A stretch of 64,000 nt of DNA from Agrobacterium tumefaciens (GTDB taxonomy: Bacteria; Pseudomonadota; Alphaproteobacteria; Rhizobiales; Rhizobiaceae). A program made the position numbers and the translations under genes. Positions 11,538-20,442 of this stretch are shown in pieces (the stretch's first letter is position 1; each line of letters starts with the position of its first letter). The notes beneath the pieces were generated by a model. That model was not told the origin of the DNA, searched no databases, and saw only the letters and a list, made by a program, of their open reading frames with translations. The DNA lies in NCBI GenBank assembly GCA_025559845.1, contig CP048470.1, forward strand, positions 2,031,001 through 2,095,000, read 5' to 3'.

Positions 11538-12259
11538 TGCGAATGTGCGACGGGAACGAACCTCTGCTGATTTTCGATTGCGACGGCGTCCTCGTCGATA
11601 GCGAGCCTGTTTCCATCGCAGTCCTGCTCGACATGCTTTCCCATCTCGGTCTGGAGATGGGAGAGGAGGAGGCCTATAACCGGTTCCTCGGCCGTAGCGT
11701 ATCGAGCATGACGGCGACTTTGTTTGATGATTACGGCATCGAAACGGATATCGATTTTCTTGATCACATGCGCGCAACACTGTTCGAGCGGTTTCGAACC
11801 GAGTTACAGCCGATCTCCGGCATTGCCGAGACGCTGGACACGTTGTCTGCGCCGCGCTGTGTTGCCTCGTCCAGTCAGCCGGAGCGTATCCGCTATTCCC
11901 TTGGTTTGACGGGAATTCTTGACCGTTTTGAACCACATATCTTCAGCGCTACCATGGTGAAGAACGGTAAGCCAGCTCCTGATCTTTTTTTACATGCCGC
12001 GCGTGAGATGGGTGCCAACCCAGGTCAATGCATCGTCATCGAGGACAGCCCGGCAGGTATCGCCGCGGCAAAAGCGGCAGGAATGACCGTCTTTGCTTTT
12101 ACGGGCGGTTCGCATGCACGTTTTCCCGCCTTTCGGGAAAAAATCGCTGGGCTCGGCGCAGATGCGGTGTTTGACGCGATGCCGGATTTGGTCCAACTTG
12201 TCGACGGTTATTTGGGGCGGGTTGGCTCTGGCAAGCAGGTGGAACGTGGTGCGCTCTGA
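11537..12259 (+). CDS. HAD-superfamily phosphatase (sugar phosphatase-like)
   Basis: A 240-residue HAD hydrolase of the beta-phosphoglucomutase/2-deoxyglucose-6-phosphatase type. Motif I is FDCDGVLVDSEP near residue 13, motif II SSSQPER, motif III KNGKPAPDLFLHAA and motif IV VIEDSPAGIAAA, so all catalytic elements are present. It starts on the last base of the mtlK stop (TGATG), hence translationally coupled; a second in-frame ATG at 11543 is an alternative start. Its place in a polyol operon points to a sugar- or polyol-phosphate substrate, but the exact compound cannot be read from sequence. Confidence 0.82.
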   Translation: MRMCDGNEPLLIFDCDGVLVDSEPVSIAVLLDMLSHLGLEMGEEEAYNRFLGRSVSSMTATLFDDYGIETDIDFLDHMRATLFERFRTELQPISGIAETLDTLSAPRCVASSSQPERIRYSLGLTGILDRFEPHIFSATMVKNGKPAPDLFLHAAREMGANPGQCIVIEDSPAGIAAAKAAGMTVFAFTGGSHARFPAFREKIAGLGADAVFDAMPDLVQLVDGYLGRVGSGKQVERGAL

Positions 12260-12319
12260 CGCGAACAATTCCATCTCCTGGTCTACGGTCGTCGCGCGAG
12301 GGATGGAAACCGAAACCTG

Positions 12320-13894
12320 ATGCGTCATAATCTCGTCGCTGTCGATGTCGGTACGGGCAGCGCACGTGCCGGCATTTTTGATCCGGCCGGAAGGCTGCTT
12401 GCGCGTGCGACACATCCAATCGTCATGATCAGGCCGCTAGAAAACCATGCGGAGCATGACTCCACAGACATATGGGACGCGGTCTGTAAAGCGGTTCGTA
12501 CAGCTCTCGCCGACGCTGCGGTTTCGGCCGAAAGTGTCGCTGCAATCGGTTTCGACGCGACCTGTTCATTGGTGGTACGCGGGCGTGATGGCCAGCCAGT
12601 ATCCGTGTCGACAACAGGTGAGGATCGGTTCGACACAATTGTCTGGCTTGATCATCGAGCAATAGGAGAGGCGGACTTTCTCACCGATAGCAGGCACCGG
12701 GTTCTGGATTTTGCCGGAAAGAGCATGTCTCCGGAAATGCAAATGCCGAAACTGATGTGGCTTAAAAAGCATATGCCAGAGAGTTGGTCACGGATGGGCT
12801 ATGCTTTTGATCTGGCTGACTTCCTGACCTGGAAGGCGACTGGATCGGCCCAGCGTTCCAATTGCACGTTGACAGCGAAATGGAATTTTCTGGCGCAGGA
12901 GAAAACTGGCTGGCAGACAGATTATCTTGCTGTGGCAGGGTTATCCGATCTCGTTGAACGGGCAGGCCTGCCTGAACTGACGGTTCAGCCGGGTGGCAGC
13001 ATGGGCACCCTGACGCCGGATGCTGCCGCCGAACTCGGTCTTGACTGCCAGTGCCACGTCGCGCCAGGCATGATAGATGCCTATGCCGGTGCGCTTGGTG
13101 CGCTCGGTGGTTCTCTTCAATCGGACGTTGGCAGACACGTGGCGTTGATTGCCGGCACCTCAAGCTGCCTTGTCGCTTTGTCCGAAGAGCAGATGCCTGG
13201 ACAGAGTCTGTGGGGGCCTTATTGGCAAGCGGTATTGCCCGATCACTGGCTGGTCGAGGGCGGCCAGTCTGCGACAGGCGCGCTTCTCGATCATATCGTC
13301 AGGATGCATGCTGCAGGTGGCGAACCAAATTCGCAATTGCACGGTCGTATCGTCAGCCGTGTCATGGAGTTGCGTGCCCGAGAAGGCGATAGTTTCGCCG
13401 ATCGGCTGCATGTCTTGCCCGATTTCCACGGCAACCGGTCCCCCTTGGCCGATCCTCATGCGGTCGGTGTCATTAGTGGCCTGACCCTCGATACCTCCTT
13501 CGACAATCTGTGTCGGCTTTACTGGCGAACGGCGGTCGCGATAGCTCTCGGAGCACGCCACGTTCTCGATACGATGGAAGCTTTCGGCTACGTTATCGAG
13601 ACACTTCATGTGACTGGCGGACATGTAAAAAATCCGCTCTTGATTGAGCTTTATGCTGACGTGACCGGGAAGCGCATCGTTGTTCCCAAAACTGCCGACG
13701 CCGTCCTGCTCGGAACGGCAATGACGGCGGCATCGGCCGGACATGTCTACGATGGCCTAGCAGCAGCGGGCGCTGCAATGTATCCGGGCGGAGACGAGGT
13801 TCCGGTGAGAGCGTCCGCAGCGAAGGGTTACGACAGGGATTACCGTCGTTTTCTTGCCATGCATCGTCACCGGCAGGAACTGGAAAGCCTTTGA
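12320..13894 (+). CDS. FGGY-family carbohydrate kinase (ribulokinase/ribitol kinase-like)
   Basis: A 524-residue kinase with the N-terminal phosphate-binding loop VDVGTGSARAGIFD, an IGFDATCSLVV segment (the A-T-C-S variant characteristic of the D-ribulokinase/YDR109C branch), and the C-terminal adenosine motif HVTGGHVKNPLL. It phosphorylates a pentulose or similar ketose with ATP, probably the product of one of the operon's polyol dehydrogenases (for example arabitol or ribitol to a ketopentose). It follows the HAD gene by 60 bases and ends seven bases from the convergent RpiR gene. Confidence 0.82.
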   Translation: MRHNLVAVDVGTGSARAGIFDPAGRLLARATHPIVMIRPLENHAEHDSTDIWDAVCKAVRTALADAAVSAESVAAIGFDATCSLVVRGRDGQPVSVSTTGEDRFDTIVWLDHRAIGEADFLTDSRHRVLDFAGKSMSPEMQMPKLMWLKKHMPESWSRMGYAFDLADFLTWKATGSAQRSNCTLTAKWNFLAQEKTGWQTDYLAVAGLSDLVERAGLPELTVQPGGSMGTLTPDAAAELGLDCQCHVAPGMIDAYAGALGALGGSLQSDVGRHVALIAGTSSCLVALSEEQMPGQSLWGPYWQAVLPDHWLVEGGQSATGALLDHIVRMHAAGGEPNSQLHGRIVSRVMELRAREGDSFADRLHVLPDFHGNRSPLADPHAVGVISGLTLDTSFDNLCRLYWRTAVAIALGARHVLDTMEAFGYVIETLHVTGGHVKNPLLIELYADVTGKRIVVPKTADAVLLGTAMTAASAGHVYDGLAAAGAAMYPGGDEVPVRASAAKGYDRDYRRFLAMHRHRQELESL

Positions 13895-13901
13895 GCCGCG
13901 G

Positions 13902-14747
13902 TCAGGCGCTGAGCGCACGTTTCAGGCTCGTCAGGTTTTTCAGTCGGGCCTTGCACACCTCGTCGGCGTTTGCCGCCAATGTGCACAGTGCAAACTCCAT
14001 CAGTGAAACAAGTTGAAGCAGACCCTGCCCGCCACTTGGAACAAGCGGCATGGCGAGACAGATGTCGGCGCTTTCAGGCCCCCACTCATAGAAGCGCGTT
14101 GTAATCAGCAGCGTTCGATATCCGCTTTTGCGTGCGGTGGTTGAGAGCCGCTGCAATGTTGCCAGGTTGCCGCCGCCATCCATCATGATGAGCAGGGTGC
14201 TGCGTGGGTCGGAATCCCACAGTGACACGTAGGCAGAACTGTCGCTGCTGAGGTAATGAACGTTTTTGCGATATTCCAGCATGCGTCCATGGAAATATCG
14301 GCCGGCGCCTGACCCTTCTGACGAGGGAGCAAGAAAGACCTGAGGCGCGGCCGCAATCTCGTTCATGGCAAGTCGCCAGACCGGTTGCGATGTCATGTCG
14401 AAAGCGGTCTGAACGGCCTGTATTTGTTGCAGTAACAATTGAGAAAATGGGTTCGTATGGCTTTGTTCATTTTCCTTTGTCGAGACACGCTCAGCGCCAG
14501 CCGTTTCCTCCGCTTGCCTGAGATCGGCGCGGATATCGCTGAACTGGCGATATCCGAGTGATCGCAGAAAGCGACCGACTGTCATGGGGCTCAAGCCGAG
14601 TTTGGCGGCGAGCGTTGCGGCCGTTTCAAAGGGTAATTCGTCCAGGTGCTCGATCAGATATTTGGCGATCTTGCGTTCGGACGGTGTTCCGCCTTTCATG
14701 GCACGTGTCAAATTGAGTAGCAGCTTTTCCACCAACGCCTCATTCAT
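13902..14747 (-). CDS. RpiR/MurR-family transcriptional regulator
   Basis: A 281-residue regulator with an N-terminal HTH_6 domain (about 20-75, including LAAKLGLSPMTVGRFLRSLGY) and a C-terminal SIS sugar-phosphate isomerase-like sensing domain (about 125-250). It converges on the polyol kinase gene with only seven bases between stops. It may sense the phosphorylated product of the kinase, but no operator can be assigned. Confidence 0.83.
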   Translation of the reverse strand: MNEALVEKLLLNLTRAMKGGTPSERKIAKYLIEHLDELPFETAATLAAKLGLSPMTVGRFLRSLGYRQFSDIRADLRQAEETAGAERVSTKENEQSHTNPFSQLLLQQIQAVQTAFDMTSQPVWRLAMNEIAAAPQVFLAPSSEGSGAGRYFHGRMLEYRKNVHYLSSDSSAYVSLWDSDPRSTLLIMMDGGGNLATLQRLSTTARKSGYRTLLITTRFYEWGPESADICLAMPLVPSGGQGLLQLVSLMEFALCTLAANADEVCKARLKNLTSLKRALSA

Positions 14748-15042
14748 TCGTGTTTAATGGACGATGTTATGTTTGTAAGGCTGCCGGCTGGAAAAGCCGG
14801 ACAGGACGCTATTTCACGGTGACGAGCTAGCTGTTTCGGTCATGTCCTCCCGTGGACCGAAATATAATTTATTATGGGTTGTTTATTATATTTTAGCGGG
14901 GACTTTTATTCAAGCAAAATTCCATCCTTGATTTTATTTCGAAGGCTTGCCGTTCGGTGTTCTCCTTGTTGAAGACGACGGGCTTTCCTATCTGTTGTTT
15001 TGGATGAAATGGGGCTTGTGACGCCCAGATCGGGAGCAATTA
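14748..15042. other. Intergenic region between rpiR-type regulator and CysZ-like gene
   Basis: About 295 bases between divergent genes. It includes an AT-rich stretch (about 14860-14940) likely to hold promoters. I see no gene, terminator or repeat that I can defend. Confidence 0.4.
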
Positions 15043-15768
15043 ATGATACTGGATGCTGCAAGGCGGGCTTTTGGCAATCTTTTTGCTGCCGAAACGCGAT
15101 CTGTCTTTTGGAAGGTGCTTGGGATCACCCTTCTGGTGCTAACTGCCCTCTGGTTTACCATCCGCTCCGTTTTCATCTATTTCGCTCTACCCTGGGTGGA
15201 TACGCTGATTCCCGGTATCCCCGACTGGGCTGGATGGCTTACCTTTGTTTTCGCCATTTTGGCGGGTATTGGGCTGGCGCTTGCGCTTGCGCTTTTGATA
15301 TCGCCGGTAACGGCCATTATCGCCGGCCTGTTTCTCGATGATGTTGCTGAGGTTGTCGAGAAGAGAGATTATCCGGATGATCGGCCAGGCCATGCGTTGC
15401 CGCTGGGCGAAGCGATGCTGTCGTCGGTCAAGTTCTTCGGCGTCATTATTGCCGGCAACATCGTTGCGTTGTTCCTCCTGCTGGTCCCGGGGGTCAATCT
15501 CATCGCGTTCTTCCTGGTGAACGGTTATCTTCTCGGACGGGAATTCTTCGAATTCGCAGCCATGCGTTTTCACCCACCGGCAGAAGCAAGGGCTCTGCGC
15601 GTCAAACATCGGACAACCGTCCTCATGGCCGGGATGGTGATTGCCGGATTTCTGGCGGTGCCGTTCCTTAACCTGCTGACGCCGCTTTTCGCTGCCTCAA
15701 TGATGGTTCATCTTCATAAAGCTGTGACGTCCCCAACAAGACGAACGGGATCTATTTTTGCAAGGTAG
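15043..15768 (+). CDS. EI24/CysZ-like integral membrane protein
   Basis: A 241-residue membrane protein of the EI24 domain family (CysZ sulfate-permease relatives). It has hydrophobic spans at about 25-50, 65-90, 130-165 and 190-225, and the family's GREFFEFAAMRF segment after the third. CysZ proteins mediate sulfate uptake, but many alphaproteobacterial members are unstudied and there is no sulfur gene nearby, so the substrate is open. It stands alone, convergent with endonuclease III. Confidence 0.75.
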   Translation: MILDAARRAFGNLFAAETRSVFWKVLGITLLVLTALWFTIRSVFIYFALPWVDTLIPGIPDWAGWLTFVFAILAGIGLALALALLISPVTAIIAGLFLDDVAEVVEKRDYPDDRPGHALPLGEAMLSSVKFFGVIIAGNIVALFLLLVPGVNLIAFFLVNGYLLGREFFEFAAMRFHPPAEARALRVKHRTTVLMAGMVIAGFLAVPFLNLLTPLFAASMMVHLHKAVTSPTRRTGSIFAR

Positions 15769-15781
15769 CCGGGGCCTTTGA

Positions 15782-15810
15782 CGTCTCGTCGCGAGACGCG
15801 GCCTTCCTTT
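15782..15810 (+). terminator. Probable terminator of the CysZ-like gene
   Basis: Perfect 7-bp inverted repeat CGTCTCG (15782-15788)/CGAGACG (15792-15798), extendable by GGCC arms, followed by a T-rich CCTTCCTTTTG stretch, between two convergent genes. Confidence 0.5.
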
Positions 15811-15822
15811 TGTTGTGTCGCC

Positions 15823-16605
15823 TCATTCGCCACTGGATGCGCCGAAAAGCTGGGCCGGCAGCTCAACGAGTGGAGCAGGGATGTCGAAGGTCTTTTCCGG
15901 TGACTTGCAAATATCGGCGATCACGCATCTTTCGCATTCCGGCTTGCGTGCCTTGCAGCAATATCGTCCGTGCAGGATCAGCCAGTGATGGGCGTGGAAC
16001 AGGTAGGGTTCTGGAATGATCCTTACCAGCCGGTCCTCAACTTCGTCCGGGGTTTTCCCCGGCGCAAGACAGAGCCGGTTGGCAATACGAAAAACGTGGG
16101 TGTCCACAGCCAGCGTAGGGATTCCGAAGGCCATGGACATAACGACATTGGCGGTCTTGCGACCAACGCCGGGCAGCGTCACCAATTCATCGCGGCTTTT
16201 GGGTACAGAACCACCATAGTTGTCGATCAGCATCCGAGACAGAGCAATGACGTTCTTGGCCTTGTTGCGGTAAAGCCCGATGGTTTTGATATGGTTGATA
16301 AGCCGCTCTTCGCCAAGTTCAAGCATTTTCTCTGGCGTGTCGGCAATCTTGAACAAGGCGCGTGTTGCACGGTTGACCCCAACATCGGTTGCTTGCGCCG
16401 ACAGAGCCACTGCGACCAGCAACGTGAATGGATTGGTATGTTCCAACTCACCTTTCGGCTCCGGCCGCTGGATTGAAAAGCGGCGGAAGATTTCGGTCAG
16501 CTCTTCTTTTGAGTAGAGCGTTTTCACGCGCCGAGAATTGCGGCTTGCAGCCGCATTTGACTTTTTAGGCGTTTGGGTGCTGGATCGTTTTCTGGCAACT
16601 TTCAT
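15823..16605 (-). CDS. nth: Endonuclease III
   Basis: A 260-residue base-excision-repair glycosylase/AP lyase that removes oxidised pyrimidines. It has the helix-hairpin-helix LPGVGRKTANVV with the catalytic Lys (near residue 152), the catalytic Asp in VDTHVFRIANR about 18 residues later, and a C-terminal 4Fe-4S cluster motif C-x6-C-x2-C-x5-C. The N-terminus carries a basic Ser/Thr-rich extension of about 40 residues before the conserved core, common in rhizobial homologues. It is divergent from the DUF2244 gene with a 36-base gap. Confidence 0.93.
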   Translation of the reverse strand: MKVARKRSSTQTPKKSNAAASRNSRRVKTLYSKEELTEIFRRFSIQRPEPKGELEHTNPFTLLVAVALSAQATDVGVNRATRALFKIADTPEKMLELGEERLINHIKTIGLYRNKAKNVIALSRMLIDNYGGSVPKSRDELVTLPGVGRKTANVVMSMAFGIPTLAVDTHVFRIANRLCLAPGKTPDEVEDRLVRIIPEPYLFHAHHWLILHGRYCCKARKPECERCVIADICKSPEKTFDIPAPLVELPAQLFGASSGE

Positions 16606-16641
16606 GGGTCATCTATATCCAGAGGCCCTTGAGGAAACAAC

Positions 16642-17118
16642 GTGGATACGCCTGAAGACAAGCCGATTTTCGCTGCTGAACTTGTTCCGTACCGATCACT
16701 TGGACGCAAGGGGTTTCGGATGTTGCTTGCAGTGTCTGGCCTTGTTTGTTTCTGCTACGGCATTTTCTTTCTGACGACAGGTGCCTGGCCGGTTGGACTG
16801 TTTTTCGGCGTGGATTTTCTCCTGCTCTATTGGGCTTTCCGCGCCAATTATCGGGCTGCCGACGCACGTGAGGAAGTCAGCGTCTCACGCTCCAGCCTGT
16901 CCATTCGAAAGTTCTCACCTGCCGGTCGCATGATTGAGCACCGCTTCAATCCATTCTGGGCGCGTTTTCGTGTGCGGCGACATGAAGAGATCGGCATTCT
17001 TTCCATGCATGTCACGGGCGAAGGGAAAGCAACCGATATAGGCTCATTTCTCAACCCCGATGATCGTGAGAGTTTCGCCAAGGCCTTCGGCAATGCGCTG
17101 GCAAAAGCGCGTCGCTAG
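16642..17118 (+). CDS. DUF2244 domain membrane protein
   Basis: A 158-residue protein with two adjacent hydrophobic segments (about 28-45 and 50-70) followed by a soluble domain containing the family's NPFWARF and GSFLNPDDRESF motifs. DUF2244 proteins are common next to nth in alphaproteobacteria. Function is unknown; the small two-span plus cytoplasmic domain layout is reminiscent of membrane-anchored regulatory subunits, but that is only a guess. Confidence 0.8.
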   Translation: MDTPEDKPIFAAELVPYRSLGRKGFRMLLAVSGLVCFCYGIFFLTTGAWPVGLFFGVDFLLLYWAFRANYRAADAREEVSVSRSSLSIRKFSPAGRMIEHRFNPFWARFRVRRHEEIGILSMHVTGEGKATDIGSFLNPDDRESFAKAFGNALAKARR

Positions 17119-17263
17119 ATTTGATGGTCGAGCCACGGTTTTCGTGGAGGCGGATACGACGGTGGGTTTTCCACAGTCGTGGTGCCTTGCGAGGCTGTTC
17201 GGCAAGAAACGGGTGGAGAGACGGGCAATTGCATGGTTTTCTTGTCGGCCAAGGAGACAAGCG

Positions 17264-18136
17264 ATGAACGCCAATATCACGTTGAAAGAAGATATCACAC
17301 CGGTCGGGTCGGATTACGAAACCGTACGTCAGGTGATTGAAATCCTGACGCAGGATTATCGCGATCAGCCGTCACTTGACCATATCGCCGCAAAACTTGG
17401 TCAATCGCCAACGCAATTACAGAAAACGTTCACGCGTTGGGCTGGTCTTTCCCCAAAAGCATTCCTGCAAGCTGTAACGCTTGACCACGCCAAACGACTG
17501 TTGAGAGAAGAAGATTTACCGCTTCTCGAAACCTCGATTGAAGTCGGCATGTCGGGCCCTGGGCGCCTGCACGATCTGTTCGTCACCCATGAGGCCATGT
17601 CGCCGGGAGAGTGGAAGGCTAAAGGTAACGGCTTGACGATCCGGTTCGGATTCCATGCGTCGCCATTTGGTCTTGCCCTCGTGATGATTACCGAGCGTGG
17701 GCTTGCGGGCTGTGCCTTCGCCGATCCCGGCGAAGAACGTGCCTGTTTTGAAGATATGGCGCGTCGCTGGCCAAATGCAGAGTACGTCGAGGATCGCGAA
17801 GCGACAGCGCCTTACGCTGTCCGTATCTTCGAGCCGGCATTGTGGAATGCCGACCGCCCACTGCGTGTTGTGCTGCTTGGGACCGATTTTCAGGTTCGTG
17901 TATGGGAAAGCCTTCTTAAGATACCTATGGGTCGCGCCGTCACTTACTCTGACATCGCTTGCGACATCGGTCAGCCGACAGCCTCTCGCGCTGTTGGGGC
18001 CGCGGTTGGTGCCAACCCTGTTTCCTTCGTGGTGCCGTGCCATCGCGCCGTCGGCAAAAGCGGTGCACTTACCGGCTACCACTGGGGGCTGACGCGTAAG
18101 CGCGCAATGCTTGGCTGGGAAACAGGCAAGGTGTAA
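17264..18136 (+). CDS. Ada-like fusion: AraC HTH plus O6-methylguanine-DNA methyltransferase
   Basis: A 290-residue protein with an AraC-type HTH domain (about 15-105, QLQKTFTRWAGLSPKAFLQ) joined to a methylated-DNA-protein-cysteine methyltransferase domain. The acceptor Cys is in VPCHRAVG near residue 259, preceded by the DNA-binding GxAxGxNP loop (GAAVGANP). It lacks the Ada N-terminal zinc-Cys domain that senses methylphosphotriesters, so it repairs O6-methylguanine and could regulate DNA targets but not in the full Ada manner. The ATG at 17264 follows AAGGAG (17251-17256); the frame is open upstream but overlaps the previous gene. Confidence 0.87.
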   Translation: MNANITLKEDITPVGSDYETVRQVIEILTQDYRDQPSLDHIAAKLGQSPTQLQKTFTRWAGLSPKAFLQAVTLDHAKRLLREEDLPLLETSIEVGMSGPGRLHDLFVTHEAMSPGEWKAKGNGLTIRFGFHASPFGLALVMITERGLAGCAFADPGEERACFEDMARRWPNAEYVEDREATAPYAVRIFEPALWNADRPLRVVLLGTDFQVRVWESLLKIPMGRAVTYSDIACDIGQPTASRAVGAAVGANPVSFVVPCHRAVGKSGALTGYHWGLTRKRAMLGWETGKV

Positions 18137-18154
18137 TCAAACGCTGCTGTTTCG

Positions 18155-19156
18155 CTACGCGGGGGTGGACTGTGCGAGCTTAAGAAGGGCTGTCGCGGCT
18201 GCCTCATCCGTAATCAACGTGTTGCATCCGATGCGTTTTATCGTTGCGCGAATGGCGATGGCTCGGTGTGCGCCACCTGACGCAAGCACGATATGTTTTG
18301 CCTTGCGCAGGGTGTCGAGATCGATCGCCATGGCGCGTTCATTGATCGGGTGGTCGACAGAGCGACCTTCTGCGTCGATGAAATTGAACATGGTGTCGCA
18401 GACGCAGCCAGCGTCGATCAGTTCCTGCAACGTCTCCCTCGAGATGAAACCTTCGGAAAGCGAGGTCGAATGGGGCCCGATGTCACCGCAGGAGACGATC
18501 GCGAGGTCAAGGGTTTCGGCAAGATCGTAGAGCGTTGCCAAGCCGCATTTTTCGATCAGTGCCCGTTTGGTCGCGATGGAATCGACCAGAAGCGGTGCCA
18601 GGAACATGTAACATTCGGCGCCGAGAGCGCTTGCCAGCCGCCATGTATAGTCCAGCGGGTTCGTCTGGTGCACGGCAACGATGCCGCCAAGGAGTGAGAC
18701 CACTTTGCAATTTTCACGACGTGGTGGGCGAAAGCTCGAAAGCGAGGCCGTCATCGTTCGGCCCCAGCCGACGCCGATCGTGGCATCGTTCGGCACGACT
18801 TCAGAGAGAAACTGTCCGAGCGCAAGTCCTACGGATTTTGCCGTGCCGTCTGCCGTTGCCTTGCCTGAGGAGGGGACGATGACCGCCTCATCGAGATCAT
18901 ATGCCGCCTCTAGGCTGCTCGCGAGACCTACGAAGTCTTCAATGCCTTCATTGATCCAAATCTGAACCTCAGATCGCTTCATAGCCTCGTCAAGCAACCG
19001 GATGACTGTGGAACGGCTGATACCGAGCCTTTCCGCGACATCCTTTTGCGTCATTCCCTGATTATAATAGAGCCACGCAGCACGAAGGCGTAGGGAAGCG
19101 GCTTCCGAGTAGGCTGTATGGGTTTCTCTTCTCAGTTTCGCCACGGTTTCCGCCAT
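18155..19156 (-). CDS. SorC-family sugar-binding transcriptional regulator
   Basis: A 333-residue regulator: HTH near residues 35-60 (KDVAERLGISRSTVIRLLDEA) and the SorC effector domain from about 85 (GVGWGRTM, VSLLGGI, and VLASGGAHRA for phosphosugar contact). It is divergent from transaldolase with a 207-base gap containing a small palindrome (19214-19226). It probably controls the transaldolase gene or a polyol/pentose regulon in response to a sugar phosphate. Confidence 0.83.
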   Translation of the reverse strand: MAETVAKLRRETHTAYSEAASLRLRAAWLYYNQGMTQKDVAERLGISRSTVIRLLDEAMKRSEVQIWINEGIEDFVGLASSLEAAYDLDEAVIVPSSGKATADGTAKSVGLALGQFLSEVVPNDATIGVGWGRTMTASLSSFRPPRRENCKVVSLLGGIVAVHQTNPLDYTWRLASALGAECYMFLAPLLVDSIATKRALIEKCGLATLYDLAETLDLAIVSCGDIGPHSTSLSEGFISRETLQELIDAGCVCDTMFNFIDAEGRSVDHPINERAMAIDLDTLRKAKHIVLASGGAHRAIAIRATIKRIGCNTLITDEAAATALLKLAQSTPA

Positions 19157-19213
19157 TGTCTGTACTGGGTATGGGATAGGGGGCGAGTATCGCAGGCGTG
19201 AAACTTATGTCAA

Positions 19214-19259
19214 TTGCGATGCGCAAATGTCTTGACTTCCGGCCCCGCAGCTTGCGATA
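19214..19259 (+). promoter_or_regulatory. Candidate operator and promoter of the transaldolase gene
   Basis: Palindrome TTGCG-ATG-CGCAA at 19214-19226, five bases upstream of CTTGAC (19231-19236). Seventeen bases later comes GCGATA (19254-19259), a weak -10. The layout fits a regulator site next to the -35 element, with the divergent SorC protein the obvious candidate. Confidence 0.45.
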
Positions 19260-19363
19260 GTCGAGACCGGAAAGAACCGTGGTTTCGGCCTTGGGCGCAC
19301 ATAAGTGCGGGAACGAAAAGACGGCTGAATCAGTCTTAGAAAGATCATGAAGGATCACTCGGT

Positions 19364-20329
19364 ATGACGTCTAAACTCGAACAACTCCGCGCCATCACCA
19401 CCGTTGTTGCCGATACCGGCGACATTGAAGCTGTTGCCCGCCTGAAGCCGGTCGACTGCACCACAAACCCGACCATCGTTTTGAAGGCTTTGGGTACACC
19501 GGTCTTTGCGGACGCGGTAAAAGAAGCCGTTGCATGGGGTCGCAAGCAGGGCGGACAATCCGACGCTGTTGTTGGCGCCGTTGCTGACCGTCTCGCCATC
19601 TCTGTCGGCGCCGCTCTTGCCGGGCTCGTGCCTGGACGCGTTTCGACGGAAGTCGACGCTGACCTGTCATTCGATAGCGAAGCCTCCATTGCCAAGGCGC
19701 GTCAGATCATTGCGGCCTACAAGGAGCGCGGCATCGAGCGCGAACGTATCCTCATCAAGCTTGCTTCCACGTGGGAAGGGATCAAGGCTGCTGAAGTCCT
19801 TCAGTCCGAAGGCATTGACTGCAACCTGACGCTTCTCTTCTCCCAGGCCCAGGCGATAGCCTGCGCTGAAGCGAAGGCATTCCTGATCTCCCCGTTCGTT
19901 GGCCGTATCCTCGACTGGTACAAGAAGTCGACCGGTGAAAATTACACGGCTGAAACCGATCCGGGTGTTGTTTCTGTTCGCAGCATCTACAACTACTACA
20001 AGGCCAACGACATCAAGACTGTCGTCATGGGTGCCTCTTTCCGTAACGTCGGCGAAATTGAAGCGCTTGCCGGTTGCGATCGTCTGACGATCAGCCCAGC
20101 CCTGCTCGAAGAGCTGGATAAGGATTCCGGTACGCTGGAGCGCAAGCTCTCGCCTGAAAACATCAAGCCGGAGCCGTTTAAGTCTCTCGACGAGAAGGCA
20201 TTCCGCTGGGCGCTGAACGAAGATGCAATGGCGACCGAAAAGCTCTCGGAAGGTATTCGTCTGTTCGCCAAGGATCTCGTGACGTTGCGCGAGATGGTTC
20301 GCAAGGAACTGGCTCTGGCTGCTGCCTGA
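19364..20329 (+). CDS. tal: Transaldolase
   Basis: A 321-residue TalB-type transaldolase that moves a dihydroxyacetone unit between sedoheptulose-7-P/glyceraldehyde-3-P and erythrose-4-P/fructose-6-P in the non-oxidative pentose-phosphate pathway. The Schiff-base lysine is residue 132 in [12 protein letters not shown], exactly where it lies in E. coli TalB. The substrate loop VDCTTNPTI near residue 30 and the [11 protein letters not shown] segment are intact. A terminator follows the stop. It would link xylose and polyol breakdown elsewhere in the window to glycolysis. Confidence 0.93.
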   Translation: MTSKLEQLRAITTVVADTGDIEAVARLKPVDCTTNPTIVLKALGTPVFADAVKEAVAWGRKQGGQSDAVVGAVADRLAISVGAALAGLVPGRVSTEVDADLSFDSEASIAKARQIIAAYKERGIERERILIKLASTWEGIKAAEVLQSEGIDCNLTLLFSQAQAIACAEAKAFLISPFVGRILDWYKKSTGENYTAETDPGVVSVRSIYNYYKANDIKTVVMGASFRNVGEIEALAGCDRLTISPALLEELDKDSGTLERKLSPENIKPEPFKSLDEKAFRWALNEDAMATEKLSEGIRLFAKDLVTLREMVRKELALAAA

Positions 20330-20340
20330 TCAAAAAAAGG

Positions 20341-20370
20341 GAACGCTTTGCCTGGTTAAAGCGTTTCTCT
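20341..20370 (+). terminator. Transaldolase terminator
   Basis: AACGCTTT (20342-20349) pairs with AAAGCGTT (20358-20365), followed by a T/C-rich TCTCTCTT tail; located 12 bases after the stop. Confidence 0.7.
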
Positions 20371-20442
20371 CTTATAAATCTCCAGTCATTGAAGGCGCTG
20401 CCGGACCCCTGTCGGCTGCGCCTTCTTTTTATTGCATGTCCG

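Noticed and set aside
10530..11936. Long minus-strand open frame (about 468 codons) opposite mtlK
   Set aside because: Low-complexity, Arg/His-rich translation with no family motifs; it mirrors mtlK, which has full motifs, so it is a by-product of GC-rich codon use.
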